The notes under the pieces: model-generated
What the model saw: only the letters and a program-made list of their open reading frames with translations
Told to the model about the DNA's origin: nothing
The model's database searches: none
Source: Massilia sp. BSC265
GTDB taxonomy: Bacteria > Pseudomonadota > Gammaproteobacteria > Burkholderiales > Burkholderiaceae_D
Length of the DNA stretch: 64,000 nt
NCBI RefSeq assembly: GCF_000740675.1
Contig: NZ_JPXI01000031.1
Coordinates: 62,001 to 126,000 of the forward strand
Direction: 5' to 3'
Made by a program: the position numbers and the translations under genes
In this document: positions 20,863 through 31,107 of the stretch, in pieces
How positions within the stretch are numbered: the first letter of the stretch is position 1
Layout: each line of letters begins with the position of its first letter

Positions 20863-22079
20863 TGGCCTTCCAGATTCCCTTCAAGTTCTCCGGATCGAGC
20901 AGCGACGCCACCATCGCGGCGCGCAGCCGTCCGTCGAAGATGATGGACTACGACCAGCCGCTGGTCTGGGTCACCGTGCTGCTCATGATGTTCGGCCTGG
21001 TGATGGTGTATTCGGCCTCGATCGCGCTGCCGGACTCGCCCAAGTTCGCCTACCTGAACGACAAGAACGAATATTTCCTGTACCGCCAGACGATGTACAT
21101 CATCGTTTCGATGGCGGCCGCCGCCGTCGTGTTCCAGGTGCCGGTGGCCGTGTGGCAGAAGTGGGCGCCGATGATGTTCATCGGAACGCTGGTGCTGCTG
21201 GTGATCGTGCTGATCCCGGGCATCGGCCACTCCGTCAACGGCGCGCGCCGCTGGCTGCCGCTGAAGGTCATGCTGCTGCAGCCGTCCGAGATCATGAAGA
21301 TCGCGGTGGTGCTGTACGCGGCCGACTTCACGGTGCGCAAGCAGGAATACATGCACAAACTGACCAAGGGCTTCCTGCCGATGATGGTGGCGATCGGCCT
21401 GGTCGGCGGCCTGCTGCTGATGGAGCCGGACCTCGGCGCCTTCGGCGTGATCGTCTGCATCGCCATGGGCATCCTGTTCCTGGGAGGGATCAACATCGTC
21501 TGGTTCGGCGGCATCGGCGCGCTGCTGGTGCTGATCTTCAGCGCGATCATCGCGCTGTCGCCGTTCCGCCGCGCCCGCATGTTCGCCTACCTCGACCCGT
21601 GGGCGGACGGTCATGCGCTGGACAAGGCCTACCAGCTGACACACTCGCTGATCGCTTTCGGCCGCGGCGAGTTCTTCGGCGTGGGCCTGGGCGGCAGCGT
21701 CGAGAAGCTGTTCTACCTGCCGGAAGCGCACACCGACTTCATCATGGCGGTGATCGGCGAAGAGCTGGGCCTGGTCGGCGTGCTGACCGTGATCGCCATG
21801 TTCTACTGGCTCGTCAAGCGCGCCTTCGACATCGGCCGCCAGGCCATCGCCCTCGACCAGATTTTCGCCGGCCTGGCCGCCAAGGGCATCGGCATCTGGA
21901 TCGGCGCCCAGACCTTCATCAACATGGGCGTCAACCTTGGCCTGCTGCCGACCAAGGGCCTGACCCTGCCGCTGATGAGCTTTGGTGGCTCAGGCGTCCT
22001 GTTCAACTGCGTCGGCCTCGCCATCCTCCTGCGGATCGACTACGAGAACCGGGTGCGCATGCGTGGAGGCCGCACATGA
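20862..22079 (+). CDS. ftsW: Septal peptidoglycan glycosyltransferase FtsW
   Basis: A 405-residue SEDS-family membrane protein that polymerises lipid II at the septum with FtsI. Ten membrane segments are visible, starting at [22 protein letters not shown]. Typical SEDS features are [33 protein letters not shown], the EEHTDF-type loop seen as [17 protein letters not shown], and [13 protein letters not shown] near the C-terminus. It overlaps murD and murG by one and four bases. Confidence 0.97.
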
Positions 22080-23152
22080 CCAAGCGCCTGATGATCATGG
22101 CGGCCGGCACCGGCGGCCACATCTTCCCCGGCATCGCGATCGCGCACACCATGCGCGCGCGCGGCTGGGAAGTCTCGTGGCTGGGCACCGCCCACGGCAT
22201 GGAAACCGACCTGGTGCCGAAGGCCGGCATCCCGATGGACAGCATCGACTTCGCCGGCCTGCGCGGCAAGGGCCTGGGCCACACCATCAAGGGCGCGTTC
22301 AAAATGCTGGGCGCCTTCGCCGCCTGCCGCCGCTACCTCGGCCAGCGCAAACCCAATGTCGTGCTGGGTATGGGCGGCTACGTCACGGTGCCGGGCGGGA
22401 TGATGGCGAAGACGCGCAACATTCCGCTGGCGTTGGTGAATGCCGATGCGGCGCTCCTGCTATCGAACAAGACCCTGGCCCCGATCGCCAGCCGGGTGCT
22501 GTTCGGCTTCCCGGCCGATTTCGGCGCGGCGCTTGGCAAGGCGGTTGTCACCGGCAATCCGGTGCGCCAGCAGATCCTCGATCTGCCGCAGCCGGCAGCG
22601 CGTTTCGCCGGCCGCAGCGGCCCGCTGCGCGTGCTGGTGGTCGGCGGCAGCCTGGGCGCGAAGGTGCTGAACGACAGCGTGCCGGCCGCGCTGGAGAGAA
22701 TCGACCCGGCAACGCGCCCGATCGTGACCCACCAGTCGGGCAAGAAGAACATCGACGCGCTGCGCGCCGCCTATGCGGCAGCCGGCGTGCAAGCCAATGT
22801 GGTCGACTTCATCGACGACATGGCGGCGGCGTATGCGAACGCAGACCTGGTGATCTGCCGCGCCGGCGCGATCACGGTGTCGGAACTGACGGCGGCGGGC
22901 GTGGCCAGCGTGCTCGTGCCTTTCGTCGCGAGCACCACCAGCCACCAGCGCGACAACGCGATCTGGATGCATGGACAGAAGGCGGCCGTTCACCTGCCGC
23001 AGGGCGAACTGAATCCGCAGCGGCTGGCTGGCCTGCTGCAAACGACGACGCGTGAAGACTGCCTGGCGATGGCCAGGTCAGCCTACGGCGTGGGCAAGCG
23101 CGACGCCAACGAGGCGATCGCGCGCGAACTGGAGAAACTGGCGGACGCATGA
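22076..23152 (+). CDS. murG: Lipid I N-acetylglucosaminyltransferase MurG
   Basis: A 358-residue GT28 glycosyltransferase that converts lipid I to lipid II at the inner membrane face. The N-terminal G-loop [15 protein letters not shown], the [11 protein letters not shown] loop, GGSLGA and the donor-site [12 protein letters not shown] with QRDNA are all present. One departure stands out: the acceptor-side HEQN motif of E. coli MurG is replaced by VNAD in [15 protein letters not shown]. The frame is intact, so this is not a sequencing shift. The ATG at 22076 overlaps the ftsW stop. Confidence 0.95.
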   Translation: MTKRLMIMAAGTGGHIFPGIAIAHTMRARGWEVSWLGTAHGMETDLVPKAGIPMDSIDFAGLRGKGLGHTIKGAFKMLGAFAACRRYLGQRKPNVVLGMGGYVTVPGGMMAKTRNIPLALVNADAALLLSNKTLAPIASRVLFGFPADFGAALGKAVVTGNPVRQQILDLPQPAARFAGRSGPLRVLVVGGSLGAKVLNDSVPAALERIDPATRPIVTHQSGKKNIDALRAAYAAAGVQANVVDFIDDMAAAYANADLVICRAGAITVSELTAAGVASVLVPFVASTTSHQRDNAIWMHGQKAAVHLPQGELNPQRLAGLLQTTTREDCLAMARSAYGVGKRDANEAIARELEKLADA

Positions 23153-24537
23153 AGCACAAGATCAAGAACATCCATTTCGTCGGTATCGGCGGCAGCGGCA
23201 TGAGCGGCATCGCCGAGGTGCTGCTCAACCTGGGTTACAACGTGTCGGGTTCCGACCTGGCAAGCAATGCCGCCAGCCAGCGCCTGGCGGAACTGGGCGC
23301 CCGCGTCTACACCGGCCACTCGGCCGAGCATGTCGTCGGCGCCAACGCGGTCGTGACCTCGACCGCCGTCAACGAAGCCAATCCGGAAGTGGTTGCCGCC
23401 CGCGCCGCCAAGGTGCCGGTGGTGCCGCGCGCGATCATGCTCGGCGAACTGATGCGCCTGAAGCGCGGCATCGCGATTGCCGGCACCCATGGCAAGACCA
23501 CCACCACCAGCCTGGTGGCGTCTGTGCTGGCCCAGGGCGGCCTGGACCCCACCTTCGTGATCGGCGGACGCCTGACCGCGGCCGGCGCCAACGCCAAGCT
23601 GGGCTCGGGCGACTACATCGTCGCCGAGGCCGACGAGTCGGACGCCTCCTTCCTGAACCTGACGCCGATGATCGAGGTGATCACCAACATCGACGCCGAC
23701 CACATGGACACCTACGAGCACGACTTCGAGAAGCTGAAGGCCGCCTTCGTGAACTTCACCCACCGCCTGCCGTTCTACGGCCGCGCGATGCTGTGCATCG
23801 ACGATCCGCACGTGCGCGCCATCCTGCCGCAGGTGACCAAGCCGGTGACGACCTACGGCTTCTCGCCGGACGCCGAAGTGCGTGCTTTGGACGCTTATGC
23901 CGAGGGCGTGCAGATGCACTTCACGGTGCGCCAGCAGGGCTACCCGGACGCGAAGTTCGTGCTGAACCAGCCGGGCATGCACAACGTGCTGAACGCCTGC
24001 TCGGCGATCGCGATCGCGCGCGAGATCGGACTCGACGACGCCTCCACCAACCTGGGCCTGCAGAATTTTAGCGGCGTCGGCCGCCGCTTTACCCGCTACG
24101 GCGAGGTGGCGATCCCTGGCGGCGGCAGCTTCACCCTGGTGGACGACTTCGGCCACCACCCGGTCGAGACCGAGGTGACCCTCGCCGCCGCGCGCGCCGC
24201 CTATCCGGGCCGCCGGCTGGTGCTGGCCTTCCAGCCGCACCGCTACAGCCGCACGCGCGACCTGTTCGAGGACTTCGTGAAAGTGCTGGCGACCCCGGAC
24301 GTGCTGCTGCTGGCCGATGTCTATGCCGCCGGCGAGGCCCCGATCGTGGCCGCAGACGGCCGCGCCCTGGCGCGCGCACTGCGCACCGGCGGCAAGCTGG
24401 AACCGATTTTCGTGGAGGCGATCGCCGACATGCCCGCCGCCATCATGAGCGTGGCGCGCGACGGCGACGTCGTTCTCACCATGGGCGCCGGCTCGATCAG
24501 CGGCGTCCCGCACCAACTGACCAATGCAAAGGCTTAA
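23149..24537 (+). CDS. murC: UDP-N-acetylmuramate:L-alanine ligase MurC
   Basis: A 462-residue Mur ligase that adds the first amino acid, L-alanine, to UDP-MurNAc. The N-terminal Rossmann domain begins with [17 protein letters not shown]. The ATP loop is [13 protein letters not shown], followed by [10 protein letters not shown] and [19 protein letters not shown] and FQPHRYSRT mark the C-terminal domain. It begins four bases inside murG and ends five bases before the chosen ddl start. Confidence 0.97.
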   Translation: MKHKIKNIHFVGIGGSGMSGIAEVLLNLGYNVSGSDLASNAASQRLAELGARVYTGHSAEHVVGANAVVTSTAVNEANPEVVAARAAKVPVVPRAIMLGELMRLKRGIAIAGTHGKTTTTSLVASVLAQGGLDPTFVIGGRLTAAGANAKLGSGDYIVAEADESDASFLNLTPMIEVITNIDADHMDTYEHDFEKLKAAFVNFTHRLPFYGRAMLCIDDPHVRAILPQVTKPVTTYGFSPDAEVRALDAYAEGVQMHFTVRQQGYPDAKFVLNQPGMHNVLNACSAIAIAREIGLDDASTNLGLQNFSGVGRRFTRYGEVAIPGGGSFTLVDDFGHHPVETEVTLAAARAAYPGRRLVLAFQPHRYSRTRDLFEDFVKVLATPDVLLLADVYAAGEAPIVAADGRALARALRTGGKLEPIFVEAIADMPAAIMSVARDGDVVLTMGAGSISGVPHQLTNAKA

Positions 24538-24541
24538 TACC

Positions 24542-25513
24542 GTGAACGCAACCACCTCCACCATTGATCCGGCATCCTTCGGCAAGGTTGGCGTGCTGTT
24601 CGGCGGCCGCTCCGCCGAGCGTGACGTGTCGATCATGTCGGGTACCGGTGTCCTGAACGCCCTGAAATCGCGTGGCGTCGATGCCCATCCCTTCGACCCG
24701 GGCACCCAGAGCCTGGCCGAACTGGCCGAACAGAAGTTCGACCGCGTGTTCATCGCGCTGCACGGCCGCTACGGCGAAGACGGCAGCCTGCAGGGCGCGC
24801 TCGAGCAGCTCGGCATCCCCTACACCGGTAGCGGCGTGATGGCGTCCGCCGTCGGCATGGACAAGATCACCACCAAGAAGATCTGGAAGATGGACGAGAT
24901 CCCGACGCCGGACTACATGACGATCGATCCGTCCACCGACCTCGACGAAGTCCTGGTCGCGCTCGGCCTGCCGATGATCGTCAAGCCGCCGCTCGAAGGC
25001 TCGACCATCGGCATCACCAAGGTGAACAAGGCCGGTGAGCTGAAGGCCGCTGTCGACCTGGCCCTCGGCTTCGACCCGGTGGCGCTGGCCGAGGAATTCG
25101 TCACCGGCCGCGAATTCACCGTGGCCGTGCTGGGCACCGGCAAGACCGCCCGTGCCCTGCCGATCGTCGAGATCGTGGCGCCGGAAGGCAACTACGACTA
25201 CCAGAACAAATACTTCACCGACGACACCAAATACCACTGCCCGGCCCAGCTGGACCCGCTACTTGCCGAGGAAATCCAGCGTCACGCCGTGAACGCCTAC
25301 CGCGCGCTCGGATGCGAGGGCTGGGGCCGGATCGACGTGCTGGTGCGCAAGGAAGACATGCGTCCCTTCCTGCTGGAAGTGAATACCTCGCCGGGCATGA
25401 CCTCGCACTCGCTGGTGCCGATGGCCGCGCGCGCAGTGGGGATCAGCTATGAAGACCTGTGCCTGGAAATCCTGGCGTCGGCGCGCCTGAAGATGGCAAA
25501 GGCAAAGGAATAA
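24542..25513 (+). CDS. ddlB: D-alanine--D-alanine ligase
   Basis: A 323-residue ATP-grasp enzyme making D-Ala-D-Ala for MurF. It shows [14 protein letters not shown] at the N-terminus, [34 protein letters not shown] and [15 protein letters not shown] for metal and substrate binding. GTG 24542 is preferred over ATG 24524, which lies inside murC without a ribosome site; AAAGG lies nine bases before the GTG. The position between murC and ftsQ matches E. coli ddlB. Confidence 0.95.
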   Translation: MNATTSTIDPASFGKVGVLFGGRSAERDVSIMSGTGVLNALKSRGVDAHPFDPGTQSLAELAEQKFDRVFIALHGRYGEDGSLQGALEQLGIPYTGSGVMASAVGMDKITTKKIWKMDEIPTPDYMTIDPSTDLDEVLVALGLPMIVKPPLEGSTIGITKVNKAGELKAAVDLALGFDPVALAEEFVTGREFTVAVLGTGKTARALPIVEIVAPEGNYDYQNKYFTDDTKYHCPAQLDPLLAEEIQRHAVNAYRALGCEGWGRIDVLVRKEDMRPFLLEVNTSPGMTSHSLVPMAARAVGISYEDLCLEILASARLKMAKAKE

Positions 25514-25519
25514 AACCGC

Positions 25520-26344
25520 ATGTGGCATGACGTCCGCGCCCTCAACGCGACCGCCAGCAGCCTGGTGGCGCTGGTGGTGCTCGCCTGTATCGGGTCCGGC
25601 GTGTGGTGGCTGTCGCAGCGCCCCATGTTTTCGCTGCGCGCGGTGACGGTGGAAAGCATGTACCAGCTGCCGCTGCGCCACGTGAACGAGCTCACGGTGC
25701 GCAACGGCGTGATCGGCAAAATTCGTGGCAACTTCTTCACCACGGACCTGGAGGGGGTGAGGGCCACTTTCGAAGCGGTGCCCTGGGTGCGGCGCGCCAC
25801 GGTGCGCCGCGAGTGGCCGGACCAGCTGATCGTCGAGGTGGAAGAGCACGAGGCGCTCGGCACCTGGGGCGAGGATGGCCGCCTGCTGTCGGTCAAGGGC
25901 GACGTCTTCACCGCCAACCTGGCCGAGGCGGACGACGACCACGAGCTGCCGGCCTTTAACGGCCCGAAGGGCAGCGAGAAGGAAGTGCTGGCCCGCTTCA
26001 CCGAGCTGCGTTCCTGGTTCGCGCCGGTACAGCTGGCGCCGATGGCGCTGTCGCTGTCCGACCGGTATGCCTGGACCGTGAAGCTGGATAATGGCATGAG
26101 CGTGGCGCTCGGCCGGGAGCAGGACAAGGACACGCTGAAAAAGCGCGTGCAGCGGCTGGTGGGCGTCTACCCGCAGCTGGTCGCGCGGCTGCAGGAAGGG
26201 CGCATCGACACCATCGACATGCGCTATCCGAACGGTCTCGCGCTGTCCTCGGCAGCGCTGGCAGTGCCGGAAGACGCCACCAAGCCGGTCAAGCCGGCAA
26301 AGAAAAAACCGAATCAATCCAACAAGACAACCAAGCAAACATAA
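25520..26344 (+). CDS. ftsQ: Cell division protein FtsQ
   Basis: A 274-residue bitopic division protein that scaffolds FtsL and FtsB. A membrane helix near residues 15-32 (LVALVVLACIGSGVWWL) is followed by the POTRA domain (MFSLRAVTVESMYQLPLRHV) and the beta domain with ATVRREWPDQLIVEVEEHEALG. The C-terminus is lysine/proline rich (KPVKPAKKKPNQSNKTTKQT). It starts six bases after ddl. Confidence 0.95.
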   Translation: MWHDVRALNATASSLVALVVLACIGSGVWWLSQRPMFSLRAVTVESMYQLPLRHVNELTVRNGVIGKIRGNFFTTDLEGVRATFEAVPWVRRATVRREWPDQLIVEVEEHEALGTWGEDGRLLSVKGDVFTANLAEADDDHELPAFNGPKGSEKEVLARFTELRSWFAPVQLAPMALSLSDRYAWTVKLDNGMSVALGREQDKDTLKKRVQRLVGVYPQLVARLQEGRIDTIDMRYPNGLALSSAALAVPEDATKPVKPAKKKPNQSNKTTKQT

Positions 26345-26357
26345 GCAGGCAACAGCA

Positions 26358-27590
26358 ATGACAAAAGACGCGAAGAACCTGATCGTCGGCCTCGACATCG
26401 GCACCTCGAAGGTGGTGGCGGTCGTGGCCGAAGTGATGTCCGATGGACGCCACGAGGTGATCGGCCTCGGTCAGCACGAGTCGAAAGGATTGAAGAAGGG
26501 CGTGGTCGTGAACATCGAAGCCACCGTCGAGTCGATCCAGCGCGCGCTCGAGGAAGCGGAGCTGATGGCCGACTGCAAGATCCGCAACGTCTATGCTGGC
26601 ATCGCCGGCAGCCATATCCGTTCGTTCAATTCGAGCGGCATGGTTGCGATCAAGGACAAGGAAGTGACGGCCACCGACGTGGCGCGCGTGATCGAGACCG
26701 CCAAGGCGGTCAACATCCCGACCGACCAGCAGCTGCTGCACACGGTACCGCAGGAATTCATCGTCGACAACCAGGAAGACGTGCGCGAGCCGATCGGCAT
26801 GAGCGGCATCCGCCTCGAGGTGCGCGTGCACATCGTCACCGGTGCGGTATCCGCGGTCCAGAATATTGTAAAGTGCGTGCGCCGTTGCGGGCTCGAGGTT
26901 TCCGACCTGATCCTGCAGCCGATGGCATCGGCCGACGCCGTGCTGACCGCCGACGAGAAAGAGCTGGGCGTGGTCCTGATCGACATCGGCGGCGGCACCA
27001 CCGACATCGCCGTGTTCTCCGACGGCGCGATCCGCCACACAGCCGTGCTGCCGATCGCCGGCGATCAGATCACCAGCGACATCGCGATGGCGCTGCGCAC
27101 GCCGACCGGCGAAGCCGAGGACATCAAGATCCGCTATGGCGTCGCCAAACAGGTGCTGGCCGACCCGGGCGAGACCCTGGAGGTGCCGGGGCTGGGCGAC
27201 CGCGGACCGCGCGCCCTGTCGCGCCAGGCCTTGGCGGCCGTGATCGAGCCGCGCGTCGAAGAACTGTTCGCGATGGTGCACACGGTGGTGCGCGAGTCGG
27301 GCTACGAGGGCGTGCTCTCGTCGGGCATCGTGCTCACCGGCGGCAGCTCGATCATGCCGGGCATGCTCGAGATGGCCGAAGACATCTTCCTCAAACCGGC
27401 GCGCCTCGGCACGCCGGATTACCGCGGCCAGCTGGCCGACGTCGTGCGCAGCCCTCGCTACGCCACGGTGCTCGGCCTGCTGCTGGAGGCGAAGAAGCAG
27501 TACCTGCGCGGACACATCGTCACGCGTCAGGATGGTTCGGTGAAAGCAGTGTGGCAGCGGATGAAGGAATGGATAGCGGGGAACTTCTAA
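26358..27590 (+). CDS. ftsA: Cell division protein FtsA
   Basis: A 410-residue actin-like ATPase that tethers FtsZ to the membrane. The phosphate 1 loop is GLDIGTSKVVAVVAEV, phosphate 2 is LIDIGGGTTDIAVF, and the adenosine motif is GIVLTGGSSIMPGMLE. The C-terminal amphipathic membrane-targeting helix is seen in VWQRMKEWIAGNF. It lies 13 bases after ftsQ and 179 bases before ftsZ. Confidence 0.97.
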   Translation: MTKDAKNLIVGLDIGTSKVVAVVAEVMSDGRHEVIGLGQHESKGLKKGVVVNIEATVESIQRALEEAELMADCKIRNVYAGIAGSHIRSFNSSGMVAIKDKEVTATDVARVIETAKAVNIPTDQQLLHTVPQEFIVDNQEDVREPIGMSGIRLEVRVHIVTGAVSAVQNIVKCVRRCGLEVSDLILQPMASADAVLTADEKELGVVLIDIGGGTTDIAVFSDGAIRHTAVLPIAGDQITSDIAMALRTPTGEAEDIKIRYGVAKQVLADPGETLEVPGLGDRGPRALSRQALAAVIEPRVEELFAMVHTVVRESGYEGVLSSGIVLTGGSSIMPGMLEMAEDIFLKPARLGTPDYRGQLADVVRSPRYATVLGLLLEAKKQYLRGHIVTRQDGSVKAVWQRMKEWIAGNF

Positions 27591-27654
27591 AGCGAGAGCA
27601 GAGATCAGTAGTCGGGCAAGGCGTTAAATTTTTCAGTACGTCAGCAACAAAGCG

Positions 27655-27683
27655 TTCACGGGTAAAGATTTTTTAAATACAAT
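27655..27683 (+). promoter_or_regulatory. Probable ftsZ promoter in the ftsA-ftsZ gap
   Basis: TTCACG at 27655-27660 and TACAAT at 27678-27683 are 17 bases apart, matching the -35 at four of six positions and the -10 at five of six. It lies in the only sizeable gap of the cluster and would allow ftsZ to be expressed above the rest of the operon. Confidence 0.55.
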
Positions 27684-27769
27684 CGCTACTTCCGGTTTTT
27701 CAGGGCTCTGCCAGGGGCCTGGCACCAGCCTTGAGACGGAAGCGGCATCTTGAATATTGGGAGTTCGAT

Positions 27770-28963
27770 ATGGAGTTCGATATGGTCGATAACGCAGCAC
27801 TGGGAACCGTTATCAAAGTTGTCGGCGTCGGCGGCGCCGGCGGCAACGCGGTTCAGCACATGATCAACAAGGGTGTGTCCGGTGTCGAGTTCATCGCCGC
27901 AAACACGGATGCGCAGGCACTTGCGGTTTCGGGCGCCAACAACATCATCCAGATCGGCGAATCCGGCCTGGGCGCGGGCATGCGTCCGGAAGTGGGCCGC
28001 CAGCTCGCCGAGCAGTCGCGTTCGCGCATCGAGGATGCGCTGCGCGGCGCACACATGGTCTTCATCGCTGCCGGCATGGGCGGCGGCACCGGCACCGGCG
28101 CCGCACCGATCGTCGCCGAAGTCGCCAAGACCATGGGCGCACTGACCGTTGCCGTGGTCTCCAAGCCGTTCTCCTACGAAGGCGACAAGTGCATGCAGGT
28201 TGCCGAAGCGGGCCTGGAAGAGCTGAGCAAGCACGTCGACTCGCTGATCGTCATCCTGAACGAGAAGCTGGAAGACATCTACGAAGACGAGTCGATGCTC
28301 GACTGGATGAAGCACGCCGACGACGTCCTGAACAACGCGGTGGCCGGTATCGCCGAAATCATCAACGTGCCGGGCCACATCAACGTCGACTTCAACGACG
28401 TGAAGACCATCATGAGCGAGCAGGGCAAGGCCATGATGGGCACCGCGACCGCTTCGGGCGTGGACCGTGCGCGCATCGCTGCCGAGCAGGCCGTGGCATC
28501 GCCGCTGCTGGATGGCATCGACCTGTCGGGCGCCAAGGGCGTGCTGGTCAACGTGACCGCCAGCCGCGGCCTGAAAGGCAAGGAGATCAAGGAAGTCATG
28601 GCCGCCGTGCGCGCCTTCGCCGCGCCGGACGCGTCGATCGCACAGGGCATCGCCTACGACGACGCGATGGGCGACGAGCTGCGCGTGACCGTGGTCGCGA
28701 CCGGCCTGGGCAAGAACAAGAAGATGCAGCTGGTGCAGCCGCAGCAGATGCTCAAGACCGGCACCTACAACGCGCCGGTGATGGCCGGTACGACGGCCGT
28801 GGCCGGCGGCCTGACCATGGGCCATGCGGGCGACGCGCTGGGCGGCATGAAGCAGCCGGCCGTGTGGCGCCGCGAGCAGGCATCGGAGCAGGTGCAGGCG
28901 ATGCAGCGCAACGGTGTCGAGACCTACGACATTCCGGCCTTCCTGCGCAAGCAGGCTGACTGA
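27770..28963 (+). CDS. ftsZ: Cell division GTPase FtsZ
   Basis: A 397-residue tubulin homologue that forms the Z ring. The tubulin signature GGGTGTGAAP lies near residues 104-113. The N-terminal GVGGAGGNAV, the T7 catalytic loop NVDFNDVKTIM and the C-terminal FtsA/ZipA/ZapD-binding peptide YDIPAFLRKQ are present. GGGAG at 27759-27763 lies six bases before ATG 27770. A 12-base tandem repeat, GAGTTCGATATG, spans 27761-27784, so a second in-frame ATG occurs four codons later. Confidence 0.97.
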   Translation: MEFDMVDNAALGTVIKVVGVGGAGGNAVQHMINKGVSGVEFIAANTDAQALAVSGANNIIQIGESGLGAGMRPEVGRQLAEQSRSRIEDALRGAHMVFIAAGMGGGTGTGAAPIVAEVAKTMGALTVAVVSKPFSYEGDKCMQVAEAGLEELSKHVDSLIVILNEKLEDIYEDESMLDWMKHADDVLNNAVAGIAEIINVPGHINVDFNDVKTIMSEQGKAMMGTATASGVDRARIAAEQAVASPLLDGIDLSGAKGVLVNVTASRGLKGKEIKEVMAAVRAFAAPDASIAQGIAYDDAMGDELRVTVVATGLGKNKKMQLVQPQQMLKTGTYNAPVMAGTTAVAGGLTMGHAGDALGGMKQPAVWRREQASEQVQAMQRNGVETYDIPAFLRKQAD

Positions 28964-28986
28964 TTCGAAGTCGGATGAATGAATGG

Positions 28987-29014
28987 GGGCCAGCGCAAGC
29001 TGGCCCTTTTTTTT
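28987..29014 (+). terminator. Intrinsic terminator after ftsZ
   Basis: GGGCCAGC at 28987-28994 pairs with GCTGGCCC at 28999-29006 around a GCAA loop. Eight consecutive T's follow. This is a textbook terminator ending the dcw transcript. Confidence 0.95.
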
Positions 29015-29117
29015 CGTAGGGTGGGCGGCTTCGCCGCCCACGCGTTCAACTCACGGTAGATTAACCACTCCGCCCGTACTGGCTGAACGCGTGGGCGGGA
29101 GACCCGCCCACCCTACG
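29015..29117. repeat. Dispersed palindromic repeat, copy B (most complete)
   Basis: Outer arms CGTAGGGTGGGC (29015-29026) and GCCCACCCTACG (29106-29117) are perfect complements. Inside are two hairpins, GGGCGGC-ttc-GCCGCCC and GGGCGGG-agac-CCGCCC. The core includes GCGTTCAACTCACGG. It directly follows the ftsZ terminator. Confidence 0.85.
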
Positions 29118-29191
29118 AAAGCCCTTTCAGCAGACTCAGTCGACATCGGCGATAATTGCCGGATTCTCAAAACATTGAAGGAGCACACCCC

Positions 29192-29695
29192 ATGACCATC
29201 CAGATCGGCGACCGCCTGCCGGAAGGCACCCTGTCGGAATTCATCGAAACCGAAACCGCCGGCTGCTCGCTGGGTCCCAATACCTTCGAAGTGGCCGACC
29301 TGGTGCGGGGCAGGAAGATCGTCATCTTCGGCCTGCCGGGCGCCTTCACCCCGACCTGCTCGGCCCAGCACGTGCCGGGCTACGTCAAGAACGCCGAAGC
29401 CCTGAAGGCCAAGGGCGTCGACGAAATCTGGTGCATCTCGGTCAACGACGCCTTCGTCATGGGGGCCTGGGGCCGCGACCAGAAAGCGACCGGCATCGTG
29501 CGCATGATGGCCGACGGTAACGGCGCCTACTCGAAGGCCCTGGGCCTGGACGCCGACTTCTCGAAGTACGGCATGGGTACCCGCTCGCAGCGCTATTCGA
29601 TGCTGGTCGAAGACGGCGTGGTCAAGCAGCTGAACGTCGAGACCGCCGGCTTCGAGGTGTCGAGCGCCGAAAAGATGCTGCAACAACTGGGTTAA
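29192..29695 (+). CDS. Peroxiredoxin, Prx5 type
   Basis: A 167-residue thiol peroxidase of the AhpC/TSA Prx5 group, which reduces hydroperoxides. The peroxidatic cysteine is Cys56 in PGAFTPTCSAQHVPGY. The conserved arginine region is seen in MGTRSQRYSML. AAGGAG lies eight bases before ATG 29192; the frame is open a little upstream without support. The position between ftsZ and lpxC is common in Burkholderiales. No fused glutaredoxin domain is present. Confidence 0.93.
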   Translation: MTIQIGDRLPEGTLSEFIETETAGCSLGPNTFEVADLVRGRKIVIFGLPGAFTPTCSAQHVPGYVKNAEALKAKGVDEIWCISVNDAFVMGAWGRDQKATGIVRMMADGNGAYSKALGLDADFSKYGMGTRSQRYSMLVEDGVVKQLNVETAGFEVSSAEKMLQQLG

Positions 29696-29712
29696 TCTTT
29701 CCCGATCCCTGC

Positions 29713-29737
29713 AAACGGCGCTGCGGCGCCGTTTTTT
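29713..29737 (+). terminator. Intrinsic terminator after the peroxiredoxin gene
   Basis: AAACGGCGC at 29713-29721 pairs with GCGCCGTTT around TGCG, and the T-run continues to 29737. It ends only five bases before the start codon of the next gene. Confidence 0.88.
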
Positions 29738-29742
29738 ATCCC

Positions 29743-30192
29743 ATGATCATCAATACCGAATCCCCCGACCAGCCGGAAGTACGGGCCATGCTGGAGCAGC
29801 TCGACGCCTACTGCGCCGCGCTGTACCCGGCCGAATCGAACCACCTGATGGACGTCGCCTCGCTGCTCGCGGGCGACGTTCTGTTCCTGGTCGCGCGCAA
29901 TGTGGAGGGTAGGGCGGTCGGCTGCGCGGCGCTGATCAACCGTGGCAGCTACGGCGAAGTGAAACGCATGTTCGTCGACGCAGCAGGGCGCGGCCGCGGC
30001 ACTGGCCGCCAGCTGCTCGACCAGCTGGTGATGTTCGCGCGCATGTCCGGCCTGCAGGTCTTGCGCCTGGAAACCGGCATCCACCAGCGAGAGGCGATCG
30101 GCCTCTACGAACGCGCCGGGTTCAAACGCTGCGGGCCTTTCGGCGAGTACCAGCCCGATCCGCTCAGCCTGTTCATGGAAAAAAGCCTTTGA
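29743..30192 (+). CDS. GNAT family N-acetyltransferase
   Basis: A 149-residue acetyltransferase. Motif A is VKRMFVDAAGRGRGTGRQLLDQLV, binding acetyl-CoA, and motif B is ETGIHQREAIGLYERAGFKRCGPFGEY. The N-terminal SPDQPEVRAMLEQLDAYCAALYP is typical of a widespread proteobacterial GNAT subgroup of unknown substrate. The ATG at 29743 lies five bases past a terminator, with no ribosome site, so translation may depend on readthrough or a leaderless start. It overlaps the following exporter gene by four bases. Confidence 0.85.
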   Translation: MIINTESPDQPEVRAMLEQLDAYCAALYPAESNHLMDVASLLAGDVLFLVARNVEGRAVGCAALINRGSYGEVKRMFVDAAGRGRGTGRQLLDQLVMFARMSGLQVLRLETGIHQREAIGLYERAGFKRCGPFGEYQPDPLSLFMEKSL

Positions 30193-31070
30193 AACGACCC
30201 GCTGGTAACCTCTACAGCATCTATGCGATGATGCTGGCCGTGTTCATGTTCGCGCTGATGGACACGGTGATGAAAGTCCTCTCCCAGACCTACCCGGCCA
30301 TCCAGGTGGCCGCGCTGCGCTCGCTCACCTCGCTGCCGCTGATCGTCGTCTATGTCGGCATCAAGGTCGGCTACGGCGACATCTTCCGCATCCGCTGGCC
30401 GCTGCATCTCCTGCGCGCGGTGCTGGGCATCGCGATGCTGAGCTTCTTCGCCTTCGGCATCCGCAAGCTGTCGCTGGCCGAGGCCTACACGATCTTCTTC
30501 ATCGCGCCGGCGATCATCACCGCGCTGTCGGTCTGGTTCCTGAATGAGCGCGTCAACCTGGCCCGCTGGATCGCGATTGCCGTTGGACTGTGCGGCGTGC
30601 TGGTGGTGCTGCGCCCGAGCGGCGCCGGTTTTCTTACCATCGGCGGCCTGGCGGTGCTGGGTGCGGCCTCGATGTATGCCATCTCGGCGATCACGGTCGG
30701 CATCCTCGCCCGGACCGACCGCAGCGAGCACATGGTGTTCTGGCTGATGGTCATGATGTCGATCGGCGCCGGCGCCTTGGCGGCGCCGGGCTGGGTCGGC
30801 ATGCGCATGAGCGATATCCCTTTGTTGCTGGGCCTGGCCCTGAGCGGCTTCATCGGCCAGCTCGCCATCACCGAGGCCTTCGCCAAGGGGGATGCCTCGA
30901 GCGTCGCGCCCTTCGAGTACACCGCGCTGGCCTGGGCGGTCGGCCTCGACTGGCTGCTGTGGCAAACCCTGCCGGACGGCTGGACGGTGGTGGGGGCGGC
31001 GATCATCATCGGCAGCGGTATGTATCTGATTCGCCACGAAAAAGTCCACGTGGAGTCGGACCATCCGTAG
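30189..31070 (+). CDS. EamA-family (DMT) transporter
   Basis: A 293-residue, ten-helix membrane protein of the drug/metabolite transporter superfamily. Two EamA repeats are visible, the first ending near [24 protein letters not shown] and the second near [40 protein letters not shown]. The TTG start at 30189 overlaps the stop of the GNAT gene, suggesting coupling; the ATG at 30228 is the alternative. The substrate is not predictable; many relatives export metabolites. Confidence 0.88.
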   Translation: MKRPAGNLYSIYAMMLAVFMFALMDTVMKVLSQTYPAIQVAALRSLTSLPLIVVYVGIKVGYGDIFRIRWPLHLLRAVLGIAMLSFFAFGIRKLSLAEAYTIFFIAPAIITALSVWFLNERVNLARWIAIAVGLCGVLVVLRPSGAGFLTIGGLAVLGAASMYAISAITVGILARTDRSEHMVFWLMVMMSIGAGALAAPGWVGMRMSDIPLLLGLALSGFIGQLAITEAFAKGDASSVAPFEYTALAWAVGLDWLLWQTLPDGWTVVGAAIIIGSGMYLIRHEKVHVESDHP

Positions 31071-31107
31071 AAGCGGGCAGGCCTCAGCGAGGGCAGGGGC
31101 GCTGGGC

